Positions 31,620 through 40,809 of a stretch of 64,000 bases of DNA are shown here, one piece after another. A program made the translations under genes and the position numbers. The notes below the pieces were generated by a model that was not told the DNA's origin, made no database searches, and saw nothing but the letters and a program-made list of their open reading frames with translations. Origin of the DNA: Rhodospirillales bacterium (GTDB taxonomy: Bacteria; Pseudomonadota; Alphaproteobacteria; Rhodospirillales; Shumkoniaceae); contig JAHDSF010000018.1 in assembly GCA_018432935.1 (NCBI GenBank), positions 239,038 through 303,037 of the forward strand, in the 5' to 3' direction. Numbering within the stretch: the stretch's first letter is position 1; each line of letters begins with the position of its first letter.

Positions 31620-34403
31620 TCATGCCCCGTCCTCCTCCACCGGCTCGTCGGGCCCGTCGCCGCCGTTCTCGCCGTTCTCGCCGTCGCTGTCGCCGTTCTC
31701 GCCGGCGTCCCCGTTGTCGCCGATGTCGCGCAGGCGGGTAACCGAGACGACGCGCCCGCCGTCGCCGACCTTGAACAGGGTGACGCCCTGGGTCTTGCGA
31801 CCGGCGATGCGGATGTCGTCGACGCCGATCCGGATCAGTTGGCCGGCATCGGTGACCATCACGAGCTGGTCGCTGTCGATCACCGGGAAGGCGGCCACCA
31901 CGTTGCCGTTGCGCTCGTTGACCTCGATCGTCGCGACGCCCTGCACGCCGCGACCCATGACCCGGTACTCGTAGGACGAGGTGCGCTTGCCGAAGCCCTT
32001 CTCGGTGACCGTCAGCACGAACTCCTCGGCGGCCTGGAGACGCTCGATCTCCTCGGCCGAGAGGGCGCGTCCGGTGGCGTCGGCGAGCTCGTCCGAGACC
32101 TCCTCCTCGCCGCCGGCGCGCCGCAGCGCGTTGGCGTAGCGCAGGTAGGCGGCCCGGGTCTCGACGTCGGCGTCGCTGTGCTTGAGGCACGACAACCCGA
32201 TCACCTCGTCGCCGTCGGCCAGCCGGACCCCGCGCACGCCGGTCGAGGTGCGGCTGGAGAAGACGCGCACCTCGGGGACCGGGAAGCGCACGCAACGCCC
32301 GTGCCGGGTGAACAGCAGGACGTCATCGTCCTCGGCGCAGGTGCGCACCCGCACCAGGCGGTCGCCCTCGTCGAGGCGCATCGCGATCTTGCCGTTCGAC
32401 TTGACGTCGACGAAGTCGGAAAGCTGATTGCGCCGGACGCTCCCCGAAGCGGTGGCGAACAGGACGCACAGCGTGCTCCAGGTGCTCTCGTCCTCGGGCA
32501 GCGGCATCAGGGTCGAGATCGTCTCGCCCGGGCCCAGCGGCAGCAGGTTGACCATCGCCTTGCCGCGCGACTGGGGCGAGCCCAGCGGCAGCCGGTAGAC
32601 CTTCAGCTTGAACACCATGCCGGCCGAGGTGAAGAACAGGACCGGGGTATGGGTGTTGACCACGAACACCTGGCTGACGAAGTCCTCGTCGCGGGTGCTC
32701 ATCCCGGCGCGGCCGCGGCCGCCGCGGCGCTGCGCCCGGTAGGCGGACAGCGGCACCCGCTTGATGTAGCCGGTGTTGGTCACCGTGACGATCATGTCCT
32801 CGCGCTGGATCAGATCCTCGATGTCGTGCTCGAACTCGGCCTCGCGCAGCTCGGTACGGCGAGGGTTGGCGAACTGCGCCCTGACCTGAACCAGCTCGTC
32901 GCGCAACACCGCGCGCAACCGCGTGCGCGAGCCCAGGATGCCCAGGTAGTCCTCGATCTCCAGCCCGAGGGCGCGCAGGTCATCGGCGATCTTGTCGCGC
33001 TCCAGCCCGGTCAGCCGGTGCAGGCGGAGGTCGAGAATGGCGCGGGCCTGAGCGTCGGACAGGCGGTAGTGGCCGTCGACCACCTTGCGGTCGGGCTCGT
33101 CGAGAAGCTCGATCAGGGGGGTGATGTCGGCCGCCGGCCAGCTCCGCTCCAAGAGGCGGGCGCGCGCGATCTGCGGATCGGCCGCCTCGCGGATCAGGCG
33201 GATCACCTCGTCGATGTTGGCCACGGCTACGGCGAGGCCGGCCAGGACGTGGGCCTTCTCGCGAGCCTTGCCGAGCAGGAAGATGGTGCGCCGCCGGATC
33301 ACCTCCTCGCGGAAGGTGATGAAGGCCTCGAGGATCTGCTTGAGGTTGAGCAGCTCGGGCTTGCCGTTATTGAGCGCCAGCATCTGGACGCCGAACGAGG
33401 TCTGCAGCGGCGTGAAGCGGTAGAGCTGGTTCAGCACCACGTCCGGCTCGGCGTCGCGCTTCAGCTCGATCACCACCCGAACGCCGTCGCGGTCGGACTC
33501 GTCGCGCAGGTCCGAGATGCCCTCGATCTTCTTGTCGCGCACGGCCTCGGCGATGATCTCGACCATGCGCGCCTTGTTGACCTGGTACGGGACCTCGGTG
33601 ACGACGATCGCCTGCCGGTCCTTGCGGATCTCCTCGACGTGGGTACGTCCGCGCAGGGTGATCGAGCCGCGCCCCAGCTTGAAGGCGCCGAGGATGCCCT
33701 GCCGTCCCAGGACGATGCCGCCGGTCGGGAAGTCGGGGCCCGGGATGTGGCTCTCGATCAGCTCGTCGATGGTAATCGCCGGGTTGTCAAGCACGGCGCA
33801 GGTGGCGTCCACCACCTCGCCCAGGTTGTGGCAAGGAATGTTGGTCGCCATGCCGACGGCGATGCCGCCGGCGCCGTTGACGAGCAGGTTGGGGAACCGC
33901 GCCGGCAGAACCGAGGGCTCCTCGATCGTCTCGTCGTAGTTGGGGGTGAAGTCGACGGTGTCCTTGTCGATGTCGTCGACCAGCGACTGGGCGGAGACCG
34001 CGAGGCGGGCCTCGGTGTACCGCATGGCCGCCGCCTTGTCGCCGTCCATCGAGCCGAAGTTGCCCTGGCCCTGGATCAGCGGCAGACGCATCGAGAAGTC
34101 CTGCGCCATCCGGACCATGGCATCGTAGATCGCCGAATCGCCGTGCGGGTGGTATTTACCCATCACGTCGCCGACGATGCGCGCCGACTTGCGGAACGGC
34201 CGGGTGGCGGTGTAGCCGCCCTCGTTCATCGCATGGATGATGCGCCGGTGGACCGGCTTCAGCCCGTCGCGGACGTCGGGCAGCGCGCGCGCCACGATCA
34301 CGCTCATCGCGTAATCGAGGTACGAGCGCCGCATCTCCTCCTCGATCGTGACCGGCGAAACGTTCGGTTCCGAAGTAGGGTTCGGTGTGTTAGCCAATGC
34401 CAC
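31620..34403 (-). CDS. gyrA: DNA gyrase subunit A
   Basis: This 927-residue GyrA has its catalytic Tyr in the [15 protein letters not shown] region (here [14 protein letters not shown], about residue 125). The quinolone-determining region [20 protein letters not shown] keeps Ser and Asp at the usual resistance positions. The GyrA box [11 protein letters not shown] distinguishes it from ParC. The C-terminal six-bladed DNA-wrapping domain is followed by a low-complexity acidic tail of Gly-Asp/Glu-Asn repeats. The start is GTG at 34403. Negative supercoiling by the A2B2 enzyme is essential. gyrB is not in the window. Confidence 0.98.
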   Translation of the reverse strand: MALANTPNPTSEPNVSPVTIEEEMRRSYLDYAMSVIVARALPDVRDGLKPVHRRIIHAMNEGGYTATRPFRKSARIVGDVMGKYHPHGDSAIYDAMVRMAQDFSMRLPLIQGQGNFGSMDGDKAAAMRYTEARLAVSAQSLVDDIDKDTVDFTPNYDETIEEPSVLPARFPNLLVNGAGGIAVGMATNIPCHNLGEVVDATCAVLDNPAITIDELIESHIPGPDFPTGGIVLGRQGILGAFKLGRGSITLRGRTHVEEIRKDRQAIVVTEVPYQVNKARMVEIIAEAVRDKKIEGISDLRDESDRDGVRVVIELKRDAEPDVVLNQLYRFTPLQTSFGVQMLALNNGKPELLNLKQILEAFITFREEVIRRRTIFLLGKAREKAHVLAGLAVAVANIDEVIRLIREAADPQIARARLLERSWPAADITPLIELLDEPDRKVVDGHYRLSDAQARAILDLRLHRLTGLERDKIADDLRALGLEIEDYLGILGSRTRLRAVLRDELVQVRAQFANPRRTELREAEFEHDIEDLIQREDMIVTVTNTGYIKRVPLSAYRAQRRGGRGRAGMSTRDEDFVSQVFVVNTHTPVLFFTSAGMVFKLKVYRLPLGSPQSRGKAMVNLLPLGPGETISTLMPLPEDESTWSTLCVLFATASGSVRRNQLSDFVDVKSNGKIAMRLDEGDRLVRVRTCAEDDDVLLFTRHGRCVRFPVPEVRVFSSRTSTGVRGVRLADGDEVIGLSCLKHSDADVETRAAYLRYANALRRAGGEEEVSDELADATGRALSAEEIERLQAAEEFVLTVTEKGFGKRTSSYEYRVMGRGVQGVATIEVNERNGNVVAAFPVIDSDQLVMVTDAGQLIRIGVDDIRIAGRKTQGVTLFKVGDGGRVVSVTRLRDIGDNGDAGENGDSDGENGENGGDGPDEPVEEDGA

Positions 34404-34778
34404 TCACTCTTGATTGTGGCCGGGCGGGAGCTGCGCTGCAACCGCCCGAAGGATTGCGCGGACGGCGAAATCTAGCACAGGCCCGCCCTCGGAACAACAA
34501 AATGGGCCCCGAGCCGCATCCTTGCCGAGGTCGTGGTCCGGGCCGCGCCGGCGACGTATTTCCGCGCCCGCGCCGCATGGCGCCGCGCCGAACCGTGCAC
34601 CCGGCAGGCGTGTGAAGGGAAGCCGCAGCATCCCAGTGGTCGGCGCGAGCACGGCGCACTACAATGCCGCAGCCCCTGCCGCTGCGCCCGGTCTTTGACG
34701 TGCGTCGGCTGGAGTCCCATTTCGTAAGGCATTATCGACCCGCACCCCTGCCGCGGGCATCGCAACCGGAGAACAGTC
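34404..34778. other. 375-bp divergent spacer between gyrA and eipA
   Basis: This must hold the promoters of two divergent genes. I see no family-like reading frame and no unambiguous -35/-10 pair; G+C content is high throughout except for an A+T-richer stretch at about 34720-34740 (TTTCGTAAGGCATTATCG) before eipA. Confidence 0.5.
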
Positions 34779-35339
34779 ATGCGGCTTGTCAAAGCTTTGG
34801 TCCTGAGCCTGGGAATCCTGGCCCTGGCCGGCGCCTCCGAGGCGGCCGACGGCGACCGCTTCACTGAAAACGAGATCGTGCAGAAGGCGAACGACTTCTT
34901 CGGAGCGACCACCGAAGGTCTGGCGACCGCGATCCAGAAGGTGTTCGCCGATTTAGGCCAGCCCAACGCCTACATCGAGGGCGAGGAAGCCAGCGGCGCC
35001 TTCGTGGTCGGGGTGCGCTACGGCAAGGGGCGACTGAACGTCAAGGGCGGCGTCCAGGGCATGCAGGTCTACTGGCAGGGACCTTCGGTCGGCTTCGACG
35101 TCGGCGGCAACGCCGCCAAGGTGTTCACCCTGATCTACGACCTGCCGCGAGCCGAAGATCTGTTCCAGCGCTTCCCCGGGGTCGACGGCAGCGCCTATTT
35201 CATCGCCGGACTGGGGGTCAACTACGCCCGCTCGGGCCAGACCACGGTGGCCCCGATCCGCACCGGCGGCGGGCTGCGCCTGGGCGCCAACGTCGGCTAC
35301 ATCCATTTCACCCGCGAGGCGTCCTGGAATCCGCTCTGA
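34779..35339 (+). CDS. eipA: EipA-like envelope protein (DUF1134)
   Basis: A 186-residue exported protein with a signal peptide ending near ASEAAD (residue 23). The rest is the DUF1134 domain: FTENEIVQKANDFFGATTEGL, ASGAFVVGVRYGKGRL, WQGPSVGFDVGGN and a terminal GYIHFTREASWNPL. The Brucella member EipA is a periplasmic protein needed for envelope integrity, and the family is largely alphaproteobacterial. The ATG at 34779 begins the signal sequence, with CGGAGAACAG upstream. Confidence 0.92.
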   Translation: MRLVKALVLSLGILALAGASEAADGDRFTENEIVQKANDFFGATTEGLATAIQKVFADLGQPNAYIEGEEASGAFVVGVRYGKGRLNVKGGVQGMQVYWQGPSVGFDVGGNAAKVFTLIYDLPRAEDLFQRFPGVDGSAYFIAGLGVNYARSGQTTVAPIRTGGGLRLGANVGYIHFTREASWNPL

Positions 35340-35391
35340 CCCGGCTGCCGGGGAACCTCCAAAACCGGTCGGCCAGACAATCGGGACCGCT

Positions 35392-35781
35392 TCAGAGATC
35401 GCCGCGGATCCGACGTAGCGCGACCTTTTCCTCCTCGATTTCCGAGGCGGTTCGCACGCCCAGCCGGCGGAACACCGGAAGCGGCGGACACCAGCCCTGG
35501 ACGGCGTGCTGAAGCAGGAATCCCGCGACCAGCGCCGGCAGGGCGATGAACCTGCGGTCGACGAAGGTTGCCAGCCCGAGGCCGACCAGCGAGATCCCGG
35601 CGGCATTCGCCTCCAGGGTCCGCTCGATGTCCCATTCCCGGTCGAGCTCGTCCAGGCGGTCGTCGATGTCCTCGGGATGATCGGCGAAATAGGCCACGCT
35701 GGCCTCAATCCGCTCCTGGATGCGATCATTGACGTGTTTGGCGGTGTGCTGGGCCACGCGGGCCGTCGTCGTTGGCAACAT
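35392..35781 (-). CDS. DUF2892 inner-membrane protein
   Basis: A 129-residue protein starting at the ATG at 35781 (MLPTTTARVAQHTA). The N-terminal half is a charged helix-rich segment. The C-terminal half has the DUF2892 hairpin of two membrane helices (GISLVGLGLATFVDRRFIAL and LVAGFLLQHAVQGWCPPLPV) and the typical RLGVRTASEIEEEK ending. Such domains occur alone or fused to rhodanese; function unknown. A 96-residue upstream extension is not family-like. Confidence 0.85.
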   Translation of the reverse strand: MLPTTTARVAQHTAKHVNDRIQERIEASVAYFADHPEDIDDRLDELDREWDIERTLEANAAGISLVGLGLATFVDRRFIALPALVAGFLLQHAVQGWCPPLPVFRRLGVRTASEIEEEKVALRRIRGDL

Positions 35782-36067
35782 GGCAGAACTCCCTTGCAGG
35801 TCGAAGCCCCTGCCCTTCCAGATGGCAGACGTCTCCGGAAGCCACAACCCGTCCCCGGAAGGCGATCCGGCATCCGTCCTTGTATGAGGAGCCCGCATAC
35901 CCCAATTGAGAGAGGCACGGGGTTTGTGCGGAATAAGCGGCCGCAGCGCACCGTCGAGAGACGACGAAGAGGCAGTGACCGCCGCCGCCCGTGAATCGAA
36001 CACATACTGGCGCATGGCGTTCGGAGCGAGAGGTCGAGCCTTTCCAACGGAACAGCTGGAGGGTGCC

Positions 36068-36142
36068 ATGTACAGTGTCTTCTACATCATCGGCGTGATC
36101 GTCGTGGTCCTGGCCATCCTGTCGCTCCTGGGTCTCCGGTAA
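36068..36142 (+). CDS. Tiny 24-residue single-span membrane protein
   Basis: ATG at 36068, seven bases after GGAGG, encodes a protein that is almost entirely one hydrophobic helix (YIIGVIVVVLAILSLLG) with a terminal Arg. Start context, reading frame and position at the head of a membrane-stress gene run support a real gene despite the length. Similar 20-30 residue proteins occur in related genomes without known function. Confidence 0.6.
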   Translation: MYSVFYIIGVIVVVLAILSLLGLR

Positions 36143-36170
36143 CCAACAGCATTAACGGGGAGAGCACCCG

Positions 36171-36605
36171 ATGTCCGATCAGAAAATTGACAACCAGGCG
36201 GGTGCCGACAGCGGCAACCCGCGCGGCTACGTGGAGATGGCGAAAACTGCGCTCCGCGATGAGGCCGAGGCCCGCAAGGGGCGCCTCGCCCACCGCGCAT
36301 CGTCGCTGGTGGAATCACTGCGCGCCGCGGCCGACCATCTGGATTCCCGCAGCGAGGACGGGATCGCCCGCGGCGCCCGCTATGCCGCCGACGAGGTCGA
36401 GGAACTGGTGACGGCGTTCGGCTCTCGTGACATTCGCGAGATCGTCGACGAAGTGGACGCATTCGCCCGCAGACGCCCGGCCCTGTTCGTCGGGGCGCTG
36501 GCCGTTGCCGGTTTCGCGTTGGGGCGCTTTGCTCGCAGTTCGAGCCCCGATGGCGGACACCAGGAGCCCGCGGGCACCACCTATACGCCCCCGACGCACT
36601 CCTGA
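36171..36605 (+). CDS. Membrane-anchored stress-type protein (ElaB-like layout)
   Basis: A 144-residue protein: charged helical N-terminal 100 residues (AKTALRDEAEARKG, SSLVESLRAAADHLD, ADEVEELVTAF), then one membrane helix (PALFVGALAVAGFALGRFA) and a short Pro/Thr-rich tail. This amphipathic-helix-plus-anchor layout resembles ElaB/YgaM-like and nutrient-deprivation-induced proteins; no closer family is recognised. It lies 28 bases after the 24-residue gene. Confidence 0.75.
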   Translation: MSDQKIDNQAGADSGNPRGYVEMAKTALRDEAEARKGRLAHRASSLVESLRAAADHLDSRSEDGIARGARYAADEVEELVTAFGSRDIREIVDEVDAFARRRPALFVGALAVAGFALGRFARSSSPDGGHQEPAGTTYTPPTHS

Positions 36606-36622
36606 AGGCGGAGGATAGGACC

Positions 36623-37489
36623 ATGACCGAATACGACACGACCTACGACACCGAATACGGCGAGGAGCAGTCCCGGGAGCGGCGGTTCTCTGCCGGGCGG
36701 ATCGTCGACGGCATTCTCGAGTACACGCGTAGCCACCCCGGCGGCTGGACCTCGGGGCTCGGCGACACCATGAAGCGCAACGCTGTCCCGATCGCGCTGA
36801 TCGGCGCCGGCGTGCTGTGGATGGCTGCCGAGGGCGGTATGCGGCGAGAGCCCGTGCGGCGCCGCACCGAAGCAGCCCGCGCGGGGGCCCGCGACGCCCT
36901 CGGGCGCACCATGGAGCGCACCCGGAACGCCGTCGACGGCGCCAGTGAAACTGCCGGCGGAATCGTTCGCTCGGCTACCGAGAGGGTTCGGGAAGGCACC
37001 CGAGAGGCGGCCGGCGCCGCGAGCCGCTACGGCCAACGCGTCCGCTCCACCGCGACCCGGACCGGGCAGACCGCCTGGCGCACGGTCGAGCGGACCTACG
37101 ATGAGAACCCGCTCGCCCTCGGCGTGCTGGTCGCCCTCGGAGCCGCTGCGGTGGCGCTTTCGATCCCGGCCACTCGGCGCGAGGACGAGCTGATGGGCGA
37201 AGTTCGCGACGAGATGGCGGAAAAGGCCCGCGGTTACGTCAAAGGCGCCCGCGAAGTCGGCAAGACGGCGGTAGATACCGCGAAGTCCGAGGCGAAATCC
37301 TCGGCAAAGGCGGTTGCCGAGGCTGCCAAGGACGAGGCCAAATCGCAGGGTCTGGCGCAGGAGGAGCCGGCGAAGAGCCGCAGTGGCGGCGGTTCCCAGC
37401 CCTCCGCAAGCGGAGAGGAAGCCGGTTCGGCAAAGGGCCGCGGCAGCGCCTCTCCTTCCTTCGCTAAGAAGGAGAACCCCGGTCTCTAA
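36623..37489 (+). CDS. Membrane protein with LEA-like helical repeats
   Basis: A 288-residue protein with two short hydrophobic spans (AVPIALIGAGVLWMAA near 53 and LALGVLVALGAAAVALSIP near 165). Between and after them are long Ala/Arg/Lys/Glu-rich helices with loose 11-residue periodicity (RERVREGTREAAGAAS; AKSEAKSSAKAVAEAAKDEA), like LEA or apolipoprotein-type stress proteins. Annotated relatives carry DUF3618-like segments. It probably acts at the inner membrane under osmotic or desiccation stress; that is inferred from composition and neighbours. Confidence 0.7.
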   Translation: MTEYDTTYDTEYGEEQSRERRFSAGRIVDGILEYTRSHPGGWTSGLGDTMKRNAVPIALIGAGVLWMAAEGGMRREPVRRRTEAARAGARDALGRTMERTRNAVDGASETAGGIVRSATERVREGTREAAGAASRYGQRVRSTATRTGQTAWRTVERTYDENPLALGVLVALGAAAVALSIPATRREDELMGEVRDEMAEKARGYVKGAREVGKTAVDTAKSEAKSSAKAVAEAAKDEAKSQGLAQEEPAKSRSGGGSQPSASGEEAGSAKGRGSASPSFAKKENPGL

Positions 37490-37526
37490 CCGCCACGCGC
37501 CTAAATCAGCGAGGAGGAACCGAGCG

Positions 37527-37916
37527 ATGGACAATCAAGCCGATCAGCGCTCTCTGGCGAAGCTGATCACCGACCTGTCGCGCGACGCGGGCACCCTGTT
37601 GCGTCAGGAGTTTCAGCTCCTCAAAACGGAGCTGTCGGACAACGTTCGCCACGCGGGCAACGGCGTCATCATGGTGGCAAGCGGCATGATCCTGGCGCTC
37701 AGCGCGCTGCTGGTGCTCCTGATGGCGCTGGTGGCTTGGCTGTCCGAGGTGATGCCGCCGGCTCTGGCCTCGCTCATCGTGGGGCTGGTGGTGGCGCTCG
37801 TCGCCTACGTGATGGTCAAGCGCGGCGTGGACGCGCTGAAGCTGAAAAGCCTTACCCCGGACCGAACCGCACGCCAGGTGGCCGAGGACCGTGCGGTGGT
37901 GAGGGAGCGGATATGA
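37527..37916 (+). CDS. Phage holin family / DUF1469 membrane protein
   Basis: A 129-residue protein with an N-terminal amphipathic part (LAKLITDLSRDAGTLLRQEF) and two membrane helices (about 45-70 and 77-98). This is the pattern of the putative actinobacterial holin-X / DUF1469 family, found in bacterial stress operons rather than in phages. The ATG at 37527 follows GAGGAGGAAC. Its stop overlaps the next ATG. No phage genes are nearby, so a lytic role is unlikely. Confidence 0.85.
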   Translation: MDNQADQRSLAKLITDLSRDAGTLLRQEFQLLKTELSDNVRHAGNGVIMVASGMILALSALLVLLMALVAWLSEVMPPALASLIVGLVVALVAYVMVKRGVDALKLKSLTPDRTARQVAEDRAVVRERI

Positions 37917-38356
37917 CGGCGAGAGATGAGGATGCGATGAAAGCGGACGAACTCGAACAGGAAATCGCGGCGACCCGCAGCCGCGTTGACATGACCCTGG
38001 AATCGATCCAGCGCAAGTTCAGTGCGGGCCAGCTGCTCGACGAGGCGATCAGCTTCGTCAGGAGCAACGGCGCGGGAGCGCGCTGGCGCGCCTCGGTGGT
38101 CGAGAATCCGGTACCCGCCCTGGTGTTCGGAGCCGCGGCCGCTTGGTTCGCCTGGTCGGCCATGCGTGCTTACGACCGCCGCGAAACCGCCGAGCAGCGG
38201 TGGGCTCGGATCGAGCAGGAGGAGGAGGACCTGGTCGGCGAAACCGTCGGCGAGACCTACGATCCGGCGGCCCGCGTCCCCGGGCCGGTGGGAGTCCTCG
38301 AGGCTGATCCTGCCTACCCGGCAATCTCCGAGCGCGACGATCCGTTCAAGGCGTAG
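37913..38356 (+). CDS. DUF3618 domain membrane protein
   Basis: A 147-residue protein that begins with the DUF3618 helix (ELEQEIAATRSRVDMTLESI, about 12-31), then one membrane helix (PALVFGAAAAWFAWSAM, about 65-82) and an acidic tail. DUF3618 genes normally accompany DUF1469 genes as here (ATGA overlap). Function unknown; membrane stress is the usual context. Confidence 0.85.
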   Translation: MTARDEDAMKADELEQEIAATRSRVDMTLESIQRKFSAGQLLDEAISFVRSNGAGARWRASVVENPVPALVFGAAAAWFAWSAMRAYDRRETAEQRWARIEQEEEDLVGETVGETYDPAARVPGPVGVLEADPAYPAISERDDPFKA

Positions 38357-38371
38357 CGGGCGGCGGACAAG

Positions 38372-38704
38372 TCAGATCAGGGACACCACCACCGCCCAGC
38401 CGATGATGCCGACCCGGGCGAGGAGCTGCCAAACCGGCGCTCCTTGCCACGCGTCAGCGCTGCGCCATACCCCGAATGCCACCAAGATGTTGTAGGGAAT
38501 TGGCAGTACGAACGCGACGACGCCCAGCCATCCCGGCACCTCTGCCGCTAACAATGCGAGAGCGGCGCAGAGCAGGACCACGTTCAGGATCGTTCCGTAG
38601 AAGATGCCGAAGCGCCAGAAAGCGACCGGCAAAGGCAGCTCCCCCGCCCCCAGCATCCGAAGCGTGCGCAACAGGCCTGAAGAAGATGGCGGGTCGTCCT
38701 GCAT
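38372..38704 (-). CDS. Small integral membrane protein of unknown function
   Basis: A 110-residue protein with three predicted membrane segments (WRFGIFYGTILNVVLLCAAL, PGWLGVVAFVLPIPYNILVA and LLARVGIIGWAVVVSLI). The ATG is at 38704 in an in-frame context that does not extend into any family. No recognised domain. Convergent with the DUF3618 gene, 15 bases apart. Confidence 0.65.
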   Translation of the reverse strand: MQDDPPSSSGLLRTLRMLGAGELPLPVAFWRFGIFYGTILNVVLLCAALALLAAEVPGWLGVVAFVLPIPYNILVAFGVWRSADAWQGAPVWQLLARVGIIGWAVVVSLI

Positions 38705-38772
38705 GGCCCCTTCCGTCGTGGCTCGATGTGGTAACCGCAGCAGCCGTTTCAACGCAGTTCCGTGCCGGCACC

Positions 38773-39666
38773 TCAACCGTGCCCCCGAACCCCACGCGAT
38801 CCCGCCAGCGTTTCCGGGCGTCGCGGCTCCAGAGTGATGAACGCGATGCCCGCCACCACCACTACGCCGCCGAGCAAGGTCATCCAGGTCGGCGCTTCGC
38901 CGAGGAACAGGATCGATGCCAATACCCCGGCAACCGGCTGCAGAAGCAGGAACGGCGCCGCCAGGATCACCTCGCAACGGCGGAGCAGGCTGTACCACAG
39001 CGCATACCCCAACGCCGTCATGACGAGCCCCATGTAGAGGACCATCGCCCAAGTCTTCCAGTCGGCGCTCACCAGCGCCTGCCACTGGCCGCTTTCGAAT
39101 ACCAACGAGGAGACGACCAGTTGCGGAGCGGTGAAGACGGCCACCCAGGCGATCAGAGTGAGCCCTTCCACCAGGGGACCGATCCGCCGGATCATGATCT
39201 GCCCAGCCGACCAGACGAATCCCCCCGCCACCACCAGAAGCACCCAGCCGAGGCCGGTGTGCAGCTCCGGCTGGCCAGCGATCATCACGATCCCCGCGAA
39301 CGCGATCGCCATCCCCGCAAGCTTGCGCGCGCTCATCCTCTCTTTCAGCCAGACCACCGCCAGCAGGGCCATGAACGGAATCTCGGCCTGGACCACCAGG
39401 ATCGCGGTCGAGGCGTCGATATGAGAGAGCCCGGTGAAGACCGCGCAGTAGGGCACTGTCGCGCTGACGCAGGCGATCGCGAACACGCGCCCCATCAGCG
39501 GCCACGGCGGACGCACGAACCACACCAGCACCGCCCCGGCGATGCCGAACCGCAGCGCCATCAGAAGGATCGGCGGGATCTGTCCCATTCCCGCCTTTGC
39601 GGCGGCAAAACCGAGTCCCCACAGTACGGGGACCAGGATGGCGACAAGGACGTCGTAGGGTTTCAA
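38773..39666 (-). CDS. EamA-family DMT transporter
   Basis: A 297-residue protein with ten predicted membrane helices in two EamA repeats. Landmarks are VPVLWGLGFAAAKAGM, LMALRFGIAGAVLVWF, the second-repeat VWSAGQIMIRRIG and ASILFLGEAPTWMTLLGGVVV. Members export metabolites or amino acids. The start is a TTG overlapping the aldo/keto reductase stop (TTGA) and gives the standard N-terminus KPYDVLVAILVPVLWG. Substrate unknown. Confidence 0.9.
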   Translation of the reverse strand: MKPYDVLVAILVPVLWGLGFAAAKAGMGQIPPILLMALRFGIAGAVLVWFVRPPWPLMGRVFAIACVSATVPYCAVFTGLSHIDASTAILVVQAEIPFMALLAVVWLKERMSARKLAGMAIAFAGIVMIAGQPELHTGLGWVLLVVAGGFVWSAGQIMIRRIGPLVEGLTLIAWVAVFTAPQLVVSSLVFESGQWQALVSADWKTWAMVLYMGLVMTALGYALWYSLLRRCEVILAAPFLLLQPVAGVLASILFLGEAPTWMTLLGGVVVVAGIAFITLEPRRPETLAGSRGVRGHG

Positions 39667-40682
39667 TCGGAACCTCGGGTTCGCGGATCACGGCCGCGGG
39701 GCGGCATTTTGGGGTCGTGGTAACCGTGGGTCGAGGCATGGCCGGAGGGCACCAGCCCGTCGATCAGAGCCTCGTCCTCGGCCGTGAAGCGGTGCTTCAG
39801 GCTGTCGAGGTAGGAGGTCCATTGCTCGAGAGTCCGAGGCCCCGCAATCAGGCTGGTCACGGCGCCGCCGTTGAGGACCCAGAGCACGGCGAAGGCCGTC
39901 GCCGTCATCCCTCGCGCTTCGGCATGCGTCTTGATCCGCTGCGCGATCTCGAGCGATTCCGGGCGCCACTCCGTCTCCATCATGCGCTCGTCCCGGCGTT
40001 CCGCCCGGGAACCCTGCTCGACCTCCGCGCCGGGCGCGTACTTGCCGGTCAGGACCCCGCGTGCGAGCGCACTGTAGGGCGCGACCCCGATCCCGAAATG
40101 TGCACAGGCGGGTAACAGCTCGGTCTCCGGCTGGCGGTTCAGGATGTGGTAGCACGGCTGGCAAACCACTGGCGGCGGCGCACCGAGGCGGGCGCTCGTC
40201 CACATCAGCTCGGCGACGCGCCATGCCTCGAAGTTGCTGAAGCCCCAGTAGCGGACCTTGCCGGCGGCGATCAGCGCCGCCAGGGTCGCGATCGGCTCTT
40301 CGAGCGGCGTCCGCCGATCGTCGCGGTGCAGGTAGAAGATGTCGATGTAGTCGGTGCCGAGACGCTTCAGCGAGGCGTCGGCCACTTCCGTCAACCACTT
40401 GCGTCCCAGTCCCCCCTGATTCGGGCCGGTTCCGCGCGGGGTGCCAACCTTGGTCGCCAGCACCCAGTGGTCGCGGTGCGGAGCGATGAGGCGCCCGACG
40501 ATGCGCTCGGATTCGCCGCCGGCGTACCCGTCCGCGGTATCAATGAAATTGACGCCGGCATCGTACGCCGATGCGGTGATCCGGCCTGCCTCCGCCGCGT
40601 CCGTTCGATCTCCGAACATCATGGTGCCGAGGCAGAGGGTCGAAACGTTGAGGCCGCTTCGTCCCAGCTTGCGGTATTCCAT
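39663..40682 (-). CDS. Aldo/keto reductase
   Basis: A 339-residue TIM-barrel NADPH oxidoreductase with the complete tetrad: Asp and Tyr in FIDTADGYAGGESE, Lys in VLATKVGTP and His in DIFYLHRDD. The N-terminus MEYRKLGRSGLNVSTLCLG and the GFSNFEAWR strand place it with the YajO/Tas-like group. The ATG at 40682 follows AGGAGGACAGG. Translationally coupled to the EamA exporter downstream. Confidence 0.92.
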   Translation of the reverse strand: MEYRKLGRSGLNVSTLCLGTMMFGDRTDAAEAGRITASAYDAGVNFIDTADGYAGGESERIVGRLIAPHRDHWVLATKVGTPRGTGPNQGGLGRKWLTEVADASLKRLGTDYIDIFYLHRDDRRTPLEEPIATLAALIAAGKVRYWGFSNFEAWRVAELMWTSARLGAPPPVVCQPCYHILNRQPETELLPACAHFGIGVAPYSALARGVLTGKYAPGAEVEQGSRAERRDERMMETEWRPESLEIAQRIKTHAEARGMTATAFAVLWVLNGGAVTSLIAGPRTLEQWTSYLDSLKHRFTAEDEALIDGLVPSGHASTHGYHDPKMPPRGRDPRTRGSD

Positions 40683-40809
40683 CCTGTCCTCCTGGTCCAG
40701 CCTGCCCATCATAGCGAAGGCGCAGGGCCGCCAGCCACAGGTCTCCTTGAAGCGAAGGTCCAAACGCAGCAAGATGAGGCAACCTGGGTGCAAGGGGGGA
40801 GGTTGTTCC

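Noticed and set aside
31839..34475. Forward open frame of 878 codons opposite gyrA
   Set aside because: It is antisense to a gene with complete GyrA motifs; composition (His/Val/Asp-rich) is typical of a shadow frame.
37527..37916. Holin-family gene as evidence of a prophage
   Set aside because: The DUF1469/DUF3618 pairing is a chromosomal stress-module arrangement and no other phage gene is nearby.
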